The notes below the pieces were generated by a model. It worked only from the letters and a program-made list of their open reading frames with translations, had not been told where the DNA came from and made no database searches. Below are positions 1-8,981 of a stretch of DNA of 64,000 bases, one piece after another. The DNA is taken from contig JALUXC010000024.1 of assembly GCA_027019165.1 (NCBI GenBank), positions 434,001-498,000 of the forward strand. Direction: 5' to 3'. Each line of letters opens with the position of its first letter. Position 1 is the first letter of the stretch. The translations under genes and the position numbers were made by a program. This DNA comes from Pseudophaeobacter sp. Its GTDB lineage: Bacteria; Pseudomonadota; Alphaproteobacteria; Rhodobacterales; Rhodobacteraceae.

Positions 1-843
1 TTCCACCGCCGCCTCGGCGCTCAACCCACGCGAGATATCCTCTTCCATGCGCCGCATCCACCCTTTGGAATTGGCAAACATCCTATAGGTTTCAAGGACC
101 TGCAGCTGATCCTTGTCACCGTTCTCGGAAATTTTCAGCATCTTGTCGACGCCAACACGCAGCTCTTCGACCGCCTCGGTCAGGCGCTGAAGCTCGCGAT
201 GCGGATCTTCGGCGATCGGGTTCGTGACCACAACACGAGGTTCATGCAGCCAGACATGCCCCTCAGCCGCCCCTTCCTGAGCCGCTGTGGCAGGTATTAG
301 AACGGGCTGTTGATGCAAGGGCGACAGAGCTGCGCCCTCGCCGACAAAGGCGCCAAGTTCGGCCATTTCGGCGATGACCATGGCCACCACTTCCAAGGCA
401 TAGACCGCATCAGCAGAGAATTCCCGAGCATCCTTGGACTGCACGACGAGAACGCCCATCATCTCGCCAAGACGCTGAACCGGAATGCCGAGGAAAGAAG
501 AGTATCGCTCCTCGCCCGTTTCGGGCATGTAGCGGAAGCCTTTGGCGCTTGGGGCATCTGGCGTATTGACCACCTTGCCATATTTGGCAACCCGGCCCAC
601 CAGGCCCTCGCCGATGCGCATGCGGGTTTCATGGACCGATTCGACGTTCAGCCCCTCCGTCGCGCACAGCTCCAAGGTTTCGTCGTCCCGAAACAGATAG
701 ACCGAGCAGACCTCGGTCCCCATGCTGTCGGCAATCAGATGAGTGATCTTGTCCAGACGGGCCTGACCGGGTGCATCCCCGGCCATCGCCTCGCGCAGGC
801 GGCCAAGCAGCCTGCGGCTTTCTGATTCAGTACTTTCGACCAT
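1..843 (-). CDS. ptsP: PTS-Ntr enzyme I (GAF-domain PEP-protein phosphotransferase), 5' part only
   Basis: The first 281 codons are visible; the rest lies beyond the left edge. Residues about 18-150 form a GAF sensor domain (motifs GTEVCSVYLFRDDETLELCA and GEGLVGRVA). They lead through a short linker into the start of the enzyme I N-terminal domain (WLHEPRVVVTNPIAED, then a charged helix). The phospho-acceptor histidine would be outside the window. EI-Ntr is cytoplasmic and passes phosphate from PEP to NPr and EIIA-Ntr, a regulatory rather than sugar-uptake cascade. It starts 43 bp after the lysC stop on the same strand, so the two are probably co-transcribed, an order common in alphaproteobacteria. 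The ATG at 843 is the natural start because the GAF homology begins shortly after it. Confidence 0.93.
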   Translation of the reverse strand, partial: MVESTESESRRLLGRLREAMAGDAPGQARLDKITHLIADSMGTEVCSVYLFRDDETLELCATEGLNVESVHETRMRIGEGLVGRVAKYGKVVNTPDAPSAKGFRYMPETGEERYSSFLGIPVQRLGEMMGVLVVQSKDAREFSADAVYALEVVAMVIAEMAELGAFVGEGAALSPLHQQPVLIPATAAQEGAAEGHVWLHEPRVVVTNPIAEDPHRELQRLTEAVEELRVGVDKMLKISENGDKDQLQVLETYRMFANSKGWMRRMEEDISRGLSAEAAVE

Positions 844-886
844 GGGCCCTGTTCACGTAGTTATGTGCCAGGCAGCCCGATTGCGA

Positions 887-2125
887 TCAGGCTGCTTTAT
901 CCAGTTCAAAGGCATCATGCAGCGCTTGCACGGCAAGTTCCATGTATTTCCTGTCGATAAGAACGGAAATCTTTATCTCAGAGGTTGTAATGACCTTGAT
1001 GTTGATCCCCTCATCCGAGAGCACCTTGAACATCTTGGCCGCAACACCCGACTGGGACCGCATGCCGATACCGACGACCGAAACCTTGGCGACCTCTTTG
1101 TCGGCCACCAGTTCGGCGAAGTTCAGCTCGCCCTTGTCCTTGATCGCCTGCAGCGCCTGTTCGGCGCGGGCCACCTGATCGATGGGGCAGGAGAAGGTCA
1201 TATCCGTGCGGCCCTCTTCGGAGATATCCTGCACGATCATGTCCACATTGACGCCCGCATCGGACAGAGTGGAAAAGATCGTCGCCGCGATGCCGGGGCG
1301 GTCCGCAACGGACTGCACGGTCAGCTTCGCTTCATCGCGTGAATAGGCCACACCGGCCACAACATTGGATTCCATGATGTCCTCCTCAGCACAGACCAGC
1401 GTGCCGGCATTGTCATTTTGCTCTTCAAAACTTGATAGCACCCGCAGGCGCACCCGATAGCGCATCGCCAGCTCGACCGAGCGGGTTTGTAGCACCTTCG
1501 CCCCGAGCGAGGCCAGCTCCAGCATCTCTTCAAAGGCGATCTTGTCGAGTTTGCGCGCCTTGCTGCAGATGCGCGGATCGGTGGTGTAGACCCCATCCAC
1601 ATCGGTGTAGATATCGCAGCGCTCTGCATCAAAGGCTGCCGCAAAGGCCACCGCGGTGGTGTCAGATCCGCCCCGGCCCAAGGTGGTGATCCGGCCCTCG
1701 GGGCTGAGGCCCTGGAAGCCGGCCACAACGGCAACTTTCATACCTTCGGCGAACTTGGCGTTGATATTGTCGGTCGGGATCTCTTCGATCCGCGCCTGGC
1801 TATGCGCGCTGGTGGTCTTGAGCGGCACCTGCCAGCCCTGCCAGCTGCGCGCAGGAACATCCATTTCCTGCAAGGTAAGCGCCATCAAGCCAGCCGTGAC
1901 ATTCTCCCCCGAGGAGACAACCGCGTCGTATTCGCGCGCGTCAAACAGCGGCGAGGTCTCATTGACCCAGCCCACCAGTTCGTTGGTCTTGCCGGACATG
2001 GCAGAGACAATGACGATCACGTCATAGCCCTTGGCCACTTCGACGCCGACACGTTTGGCCGCGCGGCGGATCCGGTCCAGGTTGGCGACAGAAGTGCCAC
2101 CGAATTTCATTACTAGTACGGGCAT
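887..2125 (-). CDS. lysC: Aspartate kinase
   Basis: Aspartate kinase phosphorylates L-aspartate, the first step toward lysine, threonine and methionine. The 412-residue length is typical of single-function enzymes. The kinase motif KFGGTS is at residues 7-12, and TLGRGGSDTTAVAFAA marks the nucleotide and aspartate site. Two ACT domains fill roughly residues 265-412 (for example DRPGIAATIFSTLSDAGVNV and SGVAAKMFKVLSDEGINI), implying feedback control by lysine and/or threonine. A GGAGA ribosome-binding site lies about 10 bases before the ATG. ptsP follows directly. The 154 bp before the gene (2126-2279) hold the presumed promoter but no motif I can name. Confidence 0.97.
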   Translation of the reverse strand: MPVLVMKFGGTSVANLDRIRRAAKRVGVEVAKGYDVIVIVSAMSGKTNELVGWVNETSPLFDAREYDAVVSSGENVTAGLMALTLQEMDVPARSWQGWQVPLKTTSAHSQARIEEIPTDNINAKFAEGMKVAVVAGFQGLSPEGRITTLGRGGSDTTAVAFAAAFDAERCDIYTDVDGVYTTDPRICSKARKLDKIAFEEMLELASLGAKVLQTRSVELAMRYRVRLRVLSSFEEQNDNAGTLVCAEEDIMESNVVAGVAYSRDEAKLTVQSVADRPGIAATIFSTLSDAGVNVDMIVQDISEEGRTDMTFSCPIDQVARAEQALQAIKDKGELNFAELVADKEVAKVSVVGIGMRSQSGVAAKMFKVLSDEGINIKVITTSEIKISVLIDRKYMELAVQALHDAFELDKAA

Positions 2126-2279
2126 GGGGCAGTCGTCTCCGTGCGCTCGCAGATTCCGATCACAGCCTCATAGGGGAGCGGCCCCGTCAGGGCAAGACTG
2201 CGCATTGTAGCGATACAAGGGCCAAACCGTCGCATGTTGCCCGGTGCGCACAATAGGGTGGCTCAAAGCCCCCCTCCGT

Positions 2280-3728
2280 TCAGTTCCGCCAGAACCGGAT
2301 CGTCAGAATCGCATAGACCGCCATCAGCTCAAGCCGCCCGATCAACATGGCCGCGCTCAGGATCCATTTTGCCGGATCATTCAGCGTCGAGAAATTGCCC
2401 GATGGGCCGATGATATCACCAAGCCCCGGCCCCACGTTCGCCACCGCTGTCGCTGCACCGGAAAGCGCGGTGATGAAATCAAGCCCCGTGAGCGCCAGCG
2501 CCCAGGCCACGATGCCTAAGGTCACAACGAAGAACATGAAAAAGGAAATCACCGAGCTGAGCACATCCGGCCCTACAGGTCGCCCGTCAAAGCGCGGAAT
2601 AAAGATCCCGTTCGGAGAGCGGATACGCTGGATCTGAACCCGAATCGACGCAAAAAGGATCTGGTAGCGGAAGATCTTGACCGAGCAGGCCGTTGACCCC
2701 GCGCAGCCTCCGATCAGGCCAATGAAGAAAAAGACCATGATCAGGAAGCTGCCCCACTCCATGTAATCCACGCTGGCATAGCCGGTGCCTGAAATGATCG
2801 AGGTGATATTGAACAGCGCCTCGCGAAAAGCCTGTTCGGGGTGATGAGGAAAGACGTAAACCAGCACGCCGGCCGTGATGACGATCAACACCAGTATCGT
2901 GCCGAGGAAGGCACGGATCTGACTGTCTTTCAGGATCGGTCGCCCCTGCCCGTTGATCAGTTGCACATAGCGCACAAAAGGCATGGCCGCCAGGATCATG
3001 AAAATCGACGCGGCGTATTCAGGCGGGCCTGAGAAGGTGCCGAACGAGGCATCATAATTGGAAAAGCCCCCGGTTGACATGGTGGTGAGCGCATGGACCA
3101 AGGCGTCGAACCAGCCCATACCCAGGATCATGTAAACAGTGATGCATAAGAGGGTCAGGCCTAGATATATCAGCGAAATCTGCTTTGCGATCGCCTGCGC
3201 TCGCGGCAGAATTTTCCCCATTGTATCAAAGGCTTCAGACCGGAATATCTGCATTCCGCCGACCCGCAATTCGGGGAGGAAGACCATCGCAACAACAATA
3301 ATGCCGATGCCGCCCAGCCATTGCAGGATACCGCGCCACAGCAATATCCCCCGCGGAAGATCATCCAGCCCAGAAATCACTGTAGAGCCGGTTGTCGTCA
3401 GCCCGGACATCGCCTCAAAGAACGCGTCGGTGAAGCTCAACTCAGTCACGCCGAGCATCAGGGGGATCGCACCAAAAAGAGGCAAAGCCGCCCAGACCAG
3501 AGTCGTCAACAGGAATGTCTGGCGGATGCTCAGCCCCTGTTGCACGGCGTTTCCGCAGCTGAGGGCCAAAAGCCCGCCCGCAAGGATACAAATCAGGCCG
3601 CTTTCCAGAAACACCGGCCAGTGGCCCTGACCGTCATACAAATCGATCAGAAACGGAAACACCATCGTGGCGCCAAGGATGGCGACCAAAAGACCGATGA
3701 CATATGCGACGGGACGGAGATCCAACAT
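2280..3728 (-). CDS. trkH: TrkH-family potassium uptake transmembrane protein
   Basis: This 482-residue multi-spanning membrane protein has the four-fold P-loop layout of the Trk/Ktr/HKT superfamily. Filter-like segments include SGLTTTGSTVISGL, TTMSTGGFSNYDASFG and GGCAGSTACSVKIFRYQ, each with the conserved glycine or TGG/GC pattern. It forms the K+-conducting subunit of a Trk system that normally needs a cytoplasmic NAD-binding TrkA partner; no trkA is in view here. No good ribosome-binding site precedes the ATG at 3728, so the exact start is less certain than the identity. Confidence 0.93.
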   Translation of the reverse strand: MLDLRPVAYVIGLLVAILGATMVFPFLIDLYDGQGHWPVFLESGLICILAGGLLALSCGNAVQQGLSIRQTFLLTTLVWAALPLFGAIPLMLGVTELSFTDAFFEAMSGLTTTGSTVISGLDDLPRGILLWRGILQWLGGIGIIVVAMVFLPELRVGGMQIFRSEAFDTMGKILPRAQAIAKQISLIYLGLTLLCITVYMILGMGWFDALVHALTTMSTGGFSNYDASFGTFSGPPEYAASIFMILAAMPFVRYVQLINGQGRPILKDSQIRAFLGTILVLIVITAGVLVYVFPHHPEQAFREALFNITSIISGTGYASVDYMEWGSFLIMVFFFIGLIGGCAGSTACSVKIFRYQILFASIRVQIQRIRSPNGIFIPRFDGRPVGPDVLSSVISFFMFFVVTLGIVAWALALTGLDFITALSGAATAVANVGPGLGDIIGPSGNFSTLNDPAKWILSAAMLIGRLELMAVYAILTIRFWRN

Positions 3729-3798
3729 GGCGCGAAGCGTTGGCGCCCTGCGCCCAGACTGTCAAGTCAAACCGAGAACCGCAGGACCCAGCCTCGGC

Positions 3799-4485
3799 TC
3801 ATGGCTTTTCATTTCCATCCTTCTCAAGCAGCGGCTCTGGCAGGCTTGGCGGTTTTGACGGGGCACGCTTGGCCTTTGCCGGTGCCTCCTTGGCGGCCGC
3901 AGGCTGGCTCCGGCTTGCAACTGTCGAACCGCCGGTCGCCGTTTCGGCTTTGCTGGTCACCCTCTTTCGCGACGTGGGTGGCTTTGCCGCAGGTTCGGAC
4001 CGGCGCGCGGCCGGTTTTGCCGCAGCTGTAGGCTTGGCCTCGGTGCCCGGCTGCGCTTCCGTTTGGCTTGGCACCGCTGCGGCCTTGGCAGGAGGTGCCT
4101 TTCGGGCAGCCGTCTGGCGAACCGGTGCCTTTCTCGCGGTCGTCTTTGTCGCGGCAGGCTTGCGTGTCGCGGTCTTGCGCGCCTTTTGAGCGGGCTTGCG
4201 CGGAGCAGCAGCCTTTGGCGCCGCCGGTTTTTCTGTTTCTTTTGATGGCTCTGCAACGCGGGATGAAGCAGATGTGGTATTGGTCTTGATCGGCGCAGCC
4301 TCTTTTGAGGGCACAGCCGCTTTTCCGCTGGATACCAGGGCCTGCGCCAACCGCATCTGTTCATAAGGCGCCTGGACGGCCAGCGCAGCCATCGCACGCC
4401 AGTATTTCATCTGCATCCCCGCCGCCTGGCCAACCCAATGGGCAAAAGGGGTCGGCTGGTTCTGAAGGATAGGCAAAAACATCAT
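3799..4485 (-). CDS. Protein with phasin-like N-terminus and histone-H1-like Ala/Lys/Pro tail
   Basis: Two ATGs in tandem (4485 and 4482) follow a perfect AAGGAG, fixing the start and excluding a longer in-frame opening upstream. The product is about 228 residues. Residues 1-60 are hydrophobic and amphipathic (FAHWVGQAAGMQMKYWRAMA), loosely reminiscent of phasins. From about residue 80 onward the chain is low-complexity and strongly basic, with repeated RKP, RKA and AAKP units, resembling the tails of histone-H1-like or AlgP-type proteins. Possible roles are DNA compaction or polyhydroxyalkanoate-granule and DNA association, but this is inference from composition. It lies downstream of folE2 on the same strand, after 214 bp without a gene. 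Confidence 0.7.
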   Translation of the reverse strand: MMFLPILQNQPTPFAHWVGQAAGMQMKYWRAMAALAVQAPYEQMRLAQALVSSGKAAVPSKEAAPIKTNTTSASSRVAEPSKETEKPAAPKAAAPRKPAQKARKTATRKPAATKTTARKAPVRQTAARKAPPAKAAAVPSQTEAQPGTEAKPTAAAKPAARRSEPAAKPPTSRKRVTSKAETATGGSTVASRSQPAAAKEAPAKAKRAPSKPPSLPEPLLEKDGNEKP

Positions 4486-4699
4486 CGGGAACTCCTTACG
4501 TGAAAGAGATCCGGCAACACCCTGTCGGCTTGCATGTCGTATTCCGCAGCCCCCTGGGGTCCGGACGCAAGAGGAGCCTAACACGGAAAAGCTGCATTGC
4601 AGCAAGAAAATGCGGCAATGCAGCATAAAACCCCGGGATTGGGGGCCGTATGAGATCGTCCGACCGCGCAATGACCAGCCACAGCCCGGCCGCCGCAGG

Positions 4700-5803
<1,104 letters not shown>

Positions 5804-5941
5804 GGAATCATTTCCTCCGCTGCTGCTGCGCCCTGTGGTGCAACAAGATCCAAGTTAATGCGTTACGCGGGAAAAGACAAAACGGATCAAACAAATGCGG
5901 CAGGTTCAGGACAGAAACTGCCATGCGGCCCGGGATCTGCA

Positions 5942-5970
5942 GCCTCGGCCCGGTTTTGAAGGGCCGAGGC
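5942..5970 (-). terminator. Strong hairpin 3' of metZ
   Basis: A perfect 10-bp stem (GCCTCGGCCC / GGGCCGAGGC) with a 9-base loop begins 9 bases after the metZ stop codon. There is no T-tract on the minus strand, so it may stabilise the mRNA end or act with Rho instead of being a classic intrinsic terminator. Confidence 0.55.
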
Positions 5971-5978
5971 GTAGGGGA

Positions 5979-7181
5979 TCAGGCCTCTGCTGCCTCAAGC
6001 GCGCGGCTCAGATCTGCAATCAGATCTTCCGGGTCTTCAAGCCCGACCGAGAAGCGCACAAGACCCGGAGTGATGCCAAGCGTGGCCTTTTGGTCGTCGG
6101 GCAGGCGCTGATGGGTGGTTGTCGCAGGATGGGTCGCGATGGATTTGGCATCTCCCAGATTGTTCGAGATCACCGGGATCGTCAGCGCATTGAGGAAGGC
6201 AAAGGCTGCCTCCTTACCACCCTTGAGATCGAGCGACAGAACCGTGCCGCCCTTGCCCCCAAGCTGCTCCTGCACCAGCGCATTCTGGGGATGCGTCGCA
6301 AGGCCAGGGTAGATTGTGCGCGCCAGCGCCGGATGGCCGTTCAGGGCCTTGGCAATCCGCTGCGCGCTGTCAGCCTGTGCATTGACCCGCAGGGAAATCG
6401 TCTCAAGCCCCTTCAACAGGGTCCATGCATTGAACGGGCTGAGCGAGCCTCCGGTGTGCTTCATGTAAGGCTCGACCGTGCCTCGGATAAACTCCTTGGT
6501 GCCCAGGATCACACCGCCCAGAACCCGACCCTGCCCGTCGATGTGTTTGGTGGCGGAGTAGATGACGACGTCAGCACCCTGTTCGATGGCATTTGAAAAG
6601 ACGGGGGTGGAGAAGACATTGTCCACGATCACCGTGGCGCCCACCGCATGGGCGATTTCAGAGACCGCAGCCACATCGATCACCTCAAGCGTCGGGTTGG
6701 ACATGCTTTCAAAGAACACGGCCTTGGTATCGGCCCGCACGGCCGCGCGCCATTGCTCCAGATCTGTGCCATCGACAAATGTTACCTCGACCCCGAACCG
6801 TGCCAGGATGTTTTCAAGGATATAAAGGCAGGATCCAAACAGCGCCCGCGCCGAAACCACGTGGTCCCCAGCCTTCAGAACCGAGGTCAGCGCGCCGTTG
6901 ACCGCCGCCATACCGGATGCCGTTGCAAAGGCATCCTCTGCCCCTTCCAGTGCCGCAATCCGTTCTTCGAACATGGCCACCGTCGGGTTGCCATAGCGTG
7001 CATAGATGAATTCATCAGGTCCGGTTTCCAGGAACCGCGCCTCGGCCTGTTCGGCGCTCTCGTAGACAAAGCCTTGCGTCAGGAAGATCGCCTCGCTCAC
7101 CTCGCCCCACTGGCTGCGCTTTGTTCCGCCATGCACCAGTTGTGTGCGGCTGCTCCAGTCATTGCCCTTGTTGTCGCTCAT
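5979..7181 (-). CDS. metZ: O-succinylhomoserine sulfhydrylase
   Basis: MetZ makes homocysteine from O-succinylhomoserine and sulfide in methionine synthesis. It is a PLP enzyme of the Cys/Met-metabolism family; the PLP lysine is Lys212 in YSATKHIDGQGR, and the RYGNPT and SMSNPTLEVID motifs are present. I place the start at 7181 because AGGAG lies 8 bases upstream and the family alignment starts there; a longer reading from 7229 would run into the riboswitch leader. The leader carries a SAM-II aptamer and a terminator, so expression should fall when S-adenosylmethionine is plentiful. Product length is 400 residues. Confidence 0.95.
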   Translation of the reverse strand: MSDNKGNDWSSRTQLVHGGTKRSQWGEVSEAIFLTQGFVYESAEQAEARFLETGPDEFIYARYGNPTVAMFEERIAALEGAEDAFATASGMAAVNGALTSVLKAGDHVVSARALFGSCLYILENILARFGVEVTFVDGTDLEQWRAAVRADTKAVFFESMSNPTLEVIDVAAVSEIAHAVGATVIVDNVFSTPVFSNAIEQGADVVIYSATKHIDGQGRVLGGVILGTKEFIRGTVEPYMKHTGGSLSPFNAWTLLKGLETISLRVNAQADSAQRIAKALNGHPALARTIYPGLATHPQNALVQEQLGGKGGTVLSLDLKGGKEAAFAFLNALTIPVISNNLGDAKSIATHPATTTHQRLPDDQKATLGITPGLVRFSVGLEDPEDLIADLSRALEAAEA

Positions 7182-7208
7182 CTCATTCACTCCTGCGCAT
7201 CCGCGCAC

Positions 7209-7241
7209 AAAAAAACCCCGATCGGCCAAGCGAAAGGGGTT
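7209..7241 (-). terminator. Intrinsic terminator in the metZ leader
   Basis: On the minus strand AACCCC pairs with GGGGTT and is followed by seven consecutive T. It sits between the SAM-II aptamer and the metZ ribosome-binding site, so it is the likely expression platform of the riboswitch. Confidence 0.8.
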
Positions 7242-7253
7242 CCTTCACATCCT

Positions 7254-7312
7254 GACCTCTTTAGCGGTGAGTTTTACGTGGTCCGCAATCCGGTAACAAA
7301 TCGCCCACGCGG
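7254..7312 (-). ncRNA. SAM-II riboswitch (metA motif)
   Basis: The minus strand reads GCGATTTGTTACC, then GGATTGCGGACCACGTAAAA, then a short loop and CCGCTAAAGAGG. These blocks, in this order and spacing, match the conserved core of the SAM-II pseudoknot riboswitch of alphaproteobacteria, which is classically found before metA, metZ and related genes. The gene downstream is metZ, which fits. A terminator hairpin starts 13 bases downstream of the aptamer, suggesting control by premature termination when SAM binds. Confidence 0.8.
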
Positions 7313-7343
7313 CAGGAAAAGGCCTGCCGAATCTTGTGCGTTC

Positions 7344-7372
7344 ACATAGCGCCCTGAATGCAGGTTTTGCAA
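7344..7372 (-). promoter_or_regulatory. metZ: Possible metZ promoter
   Basis: On the minus strand TTGCAA and CTATGT are separated by 17 bases, placing a start site about 25-30 bases before the SAM-II aptamer. Both hexamers are imperfect, so this is a suggestion only. Confidence 0.3.
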
Positions 7373-7394
7373 CTGCAGACGTGACCGAAAGATC

Positions 7395-7412
7395 GCATTT
7401 TGCGCAAAATGC
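7395..7412. promoter_or_regulatory. 18-bp perfect palindrome in the metZ/GST divergent gap
   Basis: GCATTTTGCGCAAAATGC is a perfect inverted repeat. It lies in the 372-bp gap between metZ (minus) and the GST gene (plus), upstream of both, where an operator would be expected. No known regulator is assigned. Apart from this, the riboswitch, its terminator and the possible promoter, I see nothing else in the gap 7182-7553. Confidence 0.5.
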
Positions 7413-7553
7413 AGGGCAGCTGCCTCGTCCTCACGCCTGACCCGGCGCTCTTGCTGGCTCACAGCCTTGTGCACTGCGTGTCAAACACCATGCCTTGTTC
7501 TCAGGTCCTGCCATGTGATCAACTCCCCCCTGATGCAGCCTCGGAGGACAATC

Positions 7554-8243
7554 GTGCAGGACCCCATTGAACTTCACTACTGGCCAACGCCGAACGGCTG
7601 GAAGGTCTCTATCGCCCTCGAAGAGATGGGCCTGCCCTATACCACCACTCTGATCAACATCTCAAAAGGCGATCAGTTCGCGCCAGACTTCCTCAGGATC
7701 GCCCCCAACAACCGCATGCCAGCGATAATCGATCCCGAAGGACCAGATTGCGCGCCCATCTCGATCTTTGAAAGCGGCGCGATCCTGCAGTACCTCGCCC
7801 GCAAGACCGGGCGGTTCTATGGGCAAAACGAAAGGGATCGCGTCGCGGTGGATCAGTGGCTGATGTGGCAGATGGGTGGCGTCGGTCCGATGGCGGGTCA
7901 GGCACACCATTTCCTGAAATACGCGCCCGAGGATCTGCCCTATGCCAAGGACCGCTATAGGTCCGAGGTTGCCCGCCTCTACGGCGTGCTGGACCGGCAG
8001 CTGGCCAAAACTGAATACGTGGCGGGGCCGGACTATTCGATTGCCGATATGGCGATCTGGCCCTGGGCGTCTTTGTGGGAAGGTCAGGAGCAGACGCTGG
8101 AGGACAAGCCCAATCTGGCACGTTGGCTGGATGCCCTGTGGGACCGACCAGGTGTCATCGCTGGACGCGCGCTTTTTGCGGATCTGCGAGGAGATCGTAC
8201 TGACAGCAAGGCGCAGAAGGTTATCTTCGGTCAGAAAGGGTAA
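7554..8243 (+). CDS. Glutathione S-transferase (YfcG/YghU type)
   Basis: A cytosolic GST-fold protein of about 229 residues. The thioredoxin-like N-terminal domain includes LHYWPTPNGWKV, RIAPNNRMPAIID and ESGAILQYLA, the pattern of the nu/YfcG group that acts as a disulfide-bond oxidoreductase. The helical C-terminal domain carries the N-capping box YSIADMAIWPWA. I choose the GTG at 7554 as start because GGAGG lies 6 bases before it; an upstream in-frame ATG at 7533 has no such site. A palindromic repeat element follows the stop. Confidence 0.88.
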   Translation: MQDPIELHYWPTPNGWKVSIALEEMGLPYTTTLINISKGDQFAPDFLRIAPNNRMPAIIDPEGPDCAPISIFESGAILQYLARKTGRFYGQNERDRVAVDQWLMWQMGGVGPMAGQAHHFLKYAPEDLPYAKDRYRSEVARLYGVLDRQLAKTEYVAGPDYSIADMAIWPWASLWEGQEQTLEDKPNLARWLDALWDRPGVIAGRALFADLRGDRTDSKAQKVIFGQKG

Positions 8244-8250
8244 CGCACCC

Positions 8251-8340
8251 GCAGCGCGCGTCGCGCGCTGCCAGGCCCAAGGCTGTTTGAGGCGCATCTC
8301 TGATGCGCCGCACAGGCGCGGGAGCCACTGCTCCCCCGCT
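8251..8340. repeat. Palindromic intergenic repeat, copy A
   Basis: Three stem-loops in a row fill the gap between the convergent GST and ispZ genes. The first is a 10-bp GC-only stem (GCAGCGCGCG / CGCGCGCTGC), followed by the core CCAGGCCCAAGGC. The second is GGCGCATC-TCT-GATGCGCC, and the third pairs around GCGGGAG. The same order occurs at three other convergent gaps in this window (copies B-D), marking a dispersed repeat family. Confidence 0.65.
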
Positions 8341-8952
8341 CTATGCTTCCGACTCGTCGTCCTCTTCGATGCCGTACTTCTGCAATAGCGGGCCTTGCGT
8401 CATAAAAAACAGGAACATCGCCACTGGCAGACCGAAGGTCTTGAAATAGACCCAAGTGTCCGTGGACAGGAACCGCCAGATCACCTCATTGGCAACCGCA
8501 AGCCCCAGGAAAAAGAAGCAGATCCGCCGGGTCAGGATCATCCAGCCGTCCTCTTCCATCGGCATGACCTCTTCCATCACCACCTTGAGCCAGCTTTGCC
8601 CGCGCATCAGACCCACCGCCAGAAGGCCGCCAAACAACAGGTAGATCATCGTCGGCTTCATCTTGAAGAACCGCTCGTCGTTGAACCAGACCGACAGGCC
8701 GCCGAAGAGAACCACCAGAACCAGCGTCGCCAGTTGCATCTTCGACAGGTGCCCCGTGAGCCGCCACAGGGCTGCGGTCGAGAGCATCATCAAAGGCACA
8801 AAAGCCGCCGTCACCAGGATGAACCCGGCATACTCTTGGCCGCCGATCAGGAAGATTTCATCCTTGAGTTTCAGATAACCGATGAAAAAGAGGATGATCG
8901 GGCCGAACTCTAGCCCCATCTTCAGCATCGGGTTGATTTTCTTGCCAGCCAT
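8341..8952 (-). CDS. ispZ: Inner-membrane septation protein A (YciB/IspZ family)
   Basis: A 203-residue hydrophobic protein with several membrane spans; the opening GKKINPMLKMGLEFGPIILF and the segment WFNDERFFKMKPTMIYLLFG are typical of YciB/IspZ, linked to cell-envelope and septation integrity. Two starts compete. ATG 8952 has AGGAG 5 bases upstream and matches the usual family N-terminus, so I prefer it; ATG 8973 has no such site. It follows an EamA permease gene by about 30 bp and lies in a run ftsY-EamA-ispZ that is transcribed together. Confidence 0.9.
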   Translation of the reverse strand: MAGKKINPMLKMGLEFGPIILFFIGYLKLKDEIFLIGGQEYAGFILVTAAFVPLMMLSTAALWRLTGHLSKMQLATLVLVVLFGGLSVWFNDERFFKMKPTMIYLLFGGLLAVGLMRGQSWLKVVMEEVMPMEEDGWMILTRRICFFFLGLAVANEVIWRFLSTDTWVYFKTFGLPVAMFLFFMTQGPLLQKYGIEEDDESEA

Positions 8953-8981
8953 GGGCGCTCCTATTTCACTCATCCGGCAGC

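Noticed and set aside
5855-5870. CtrA-like TTAA-N-TTAC pattern upstream of folE2
   Set aside because: The spacing is 4 rather than 7 bases and the second half is imperfect.
7274-7474. A 66-codon minus-strand frame in the metZ leader
   Set aside because: It overlaps the SAM-II aptamer and has no ribosome-binding site or recognisable domain.
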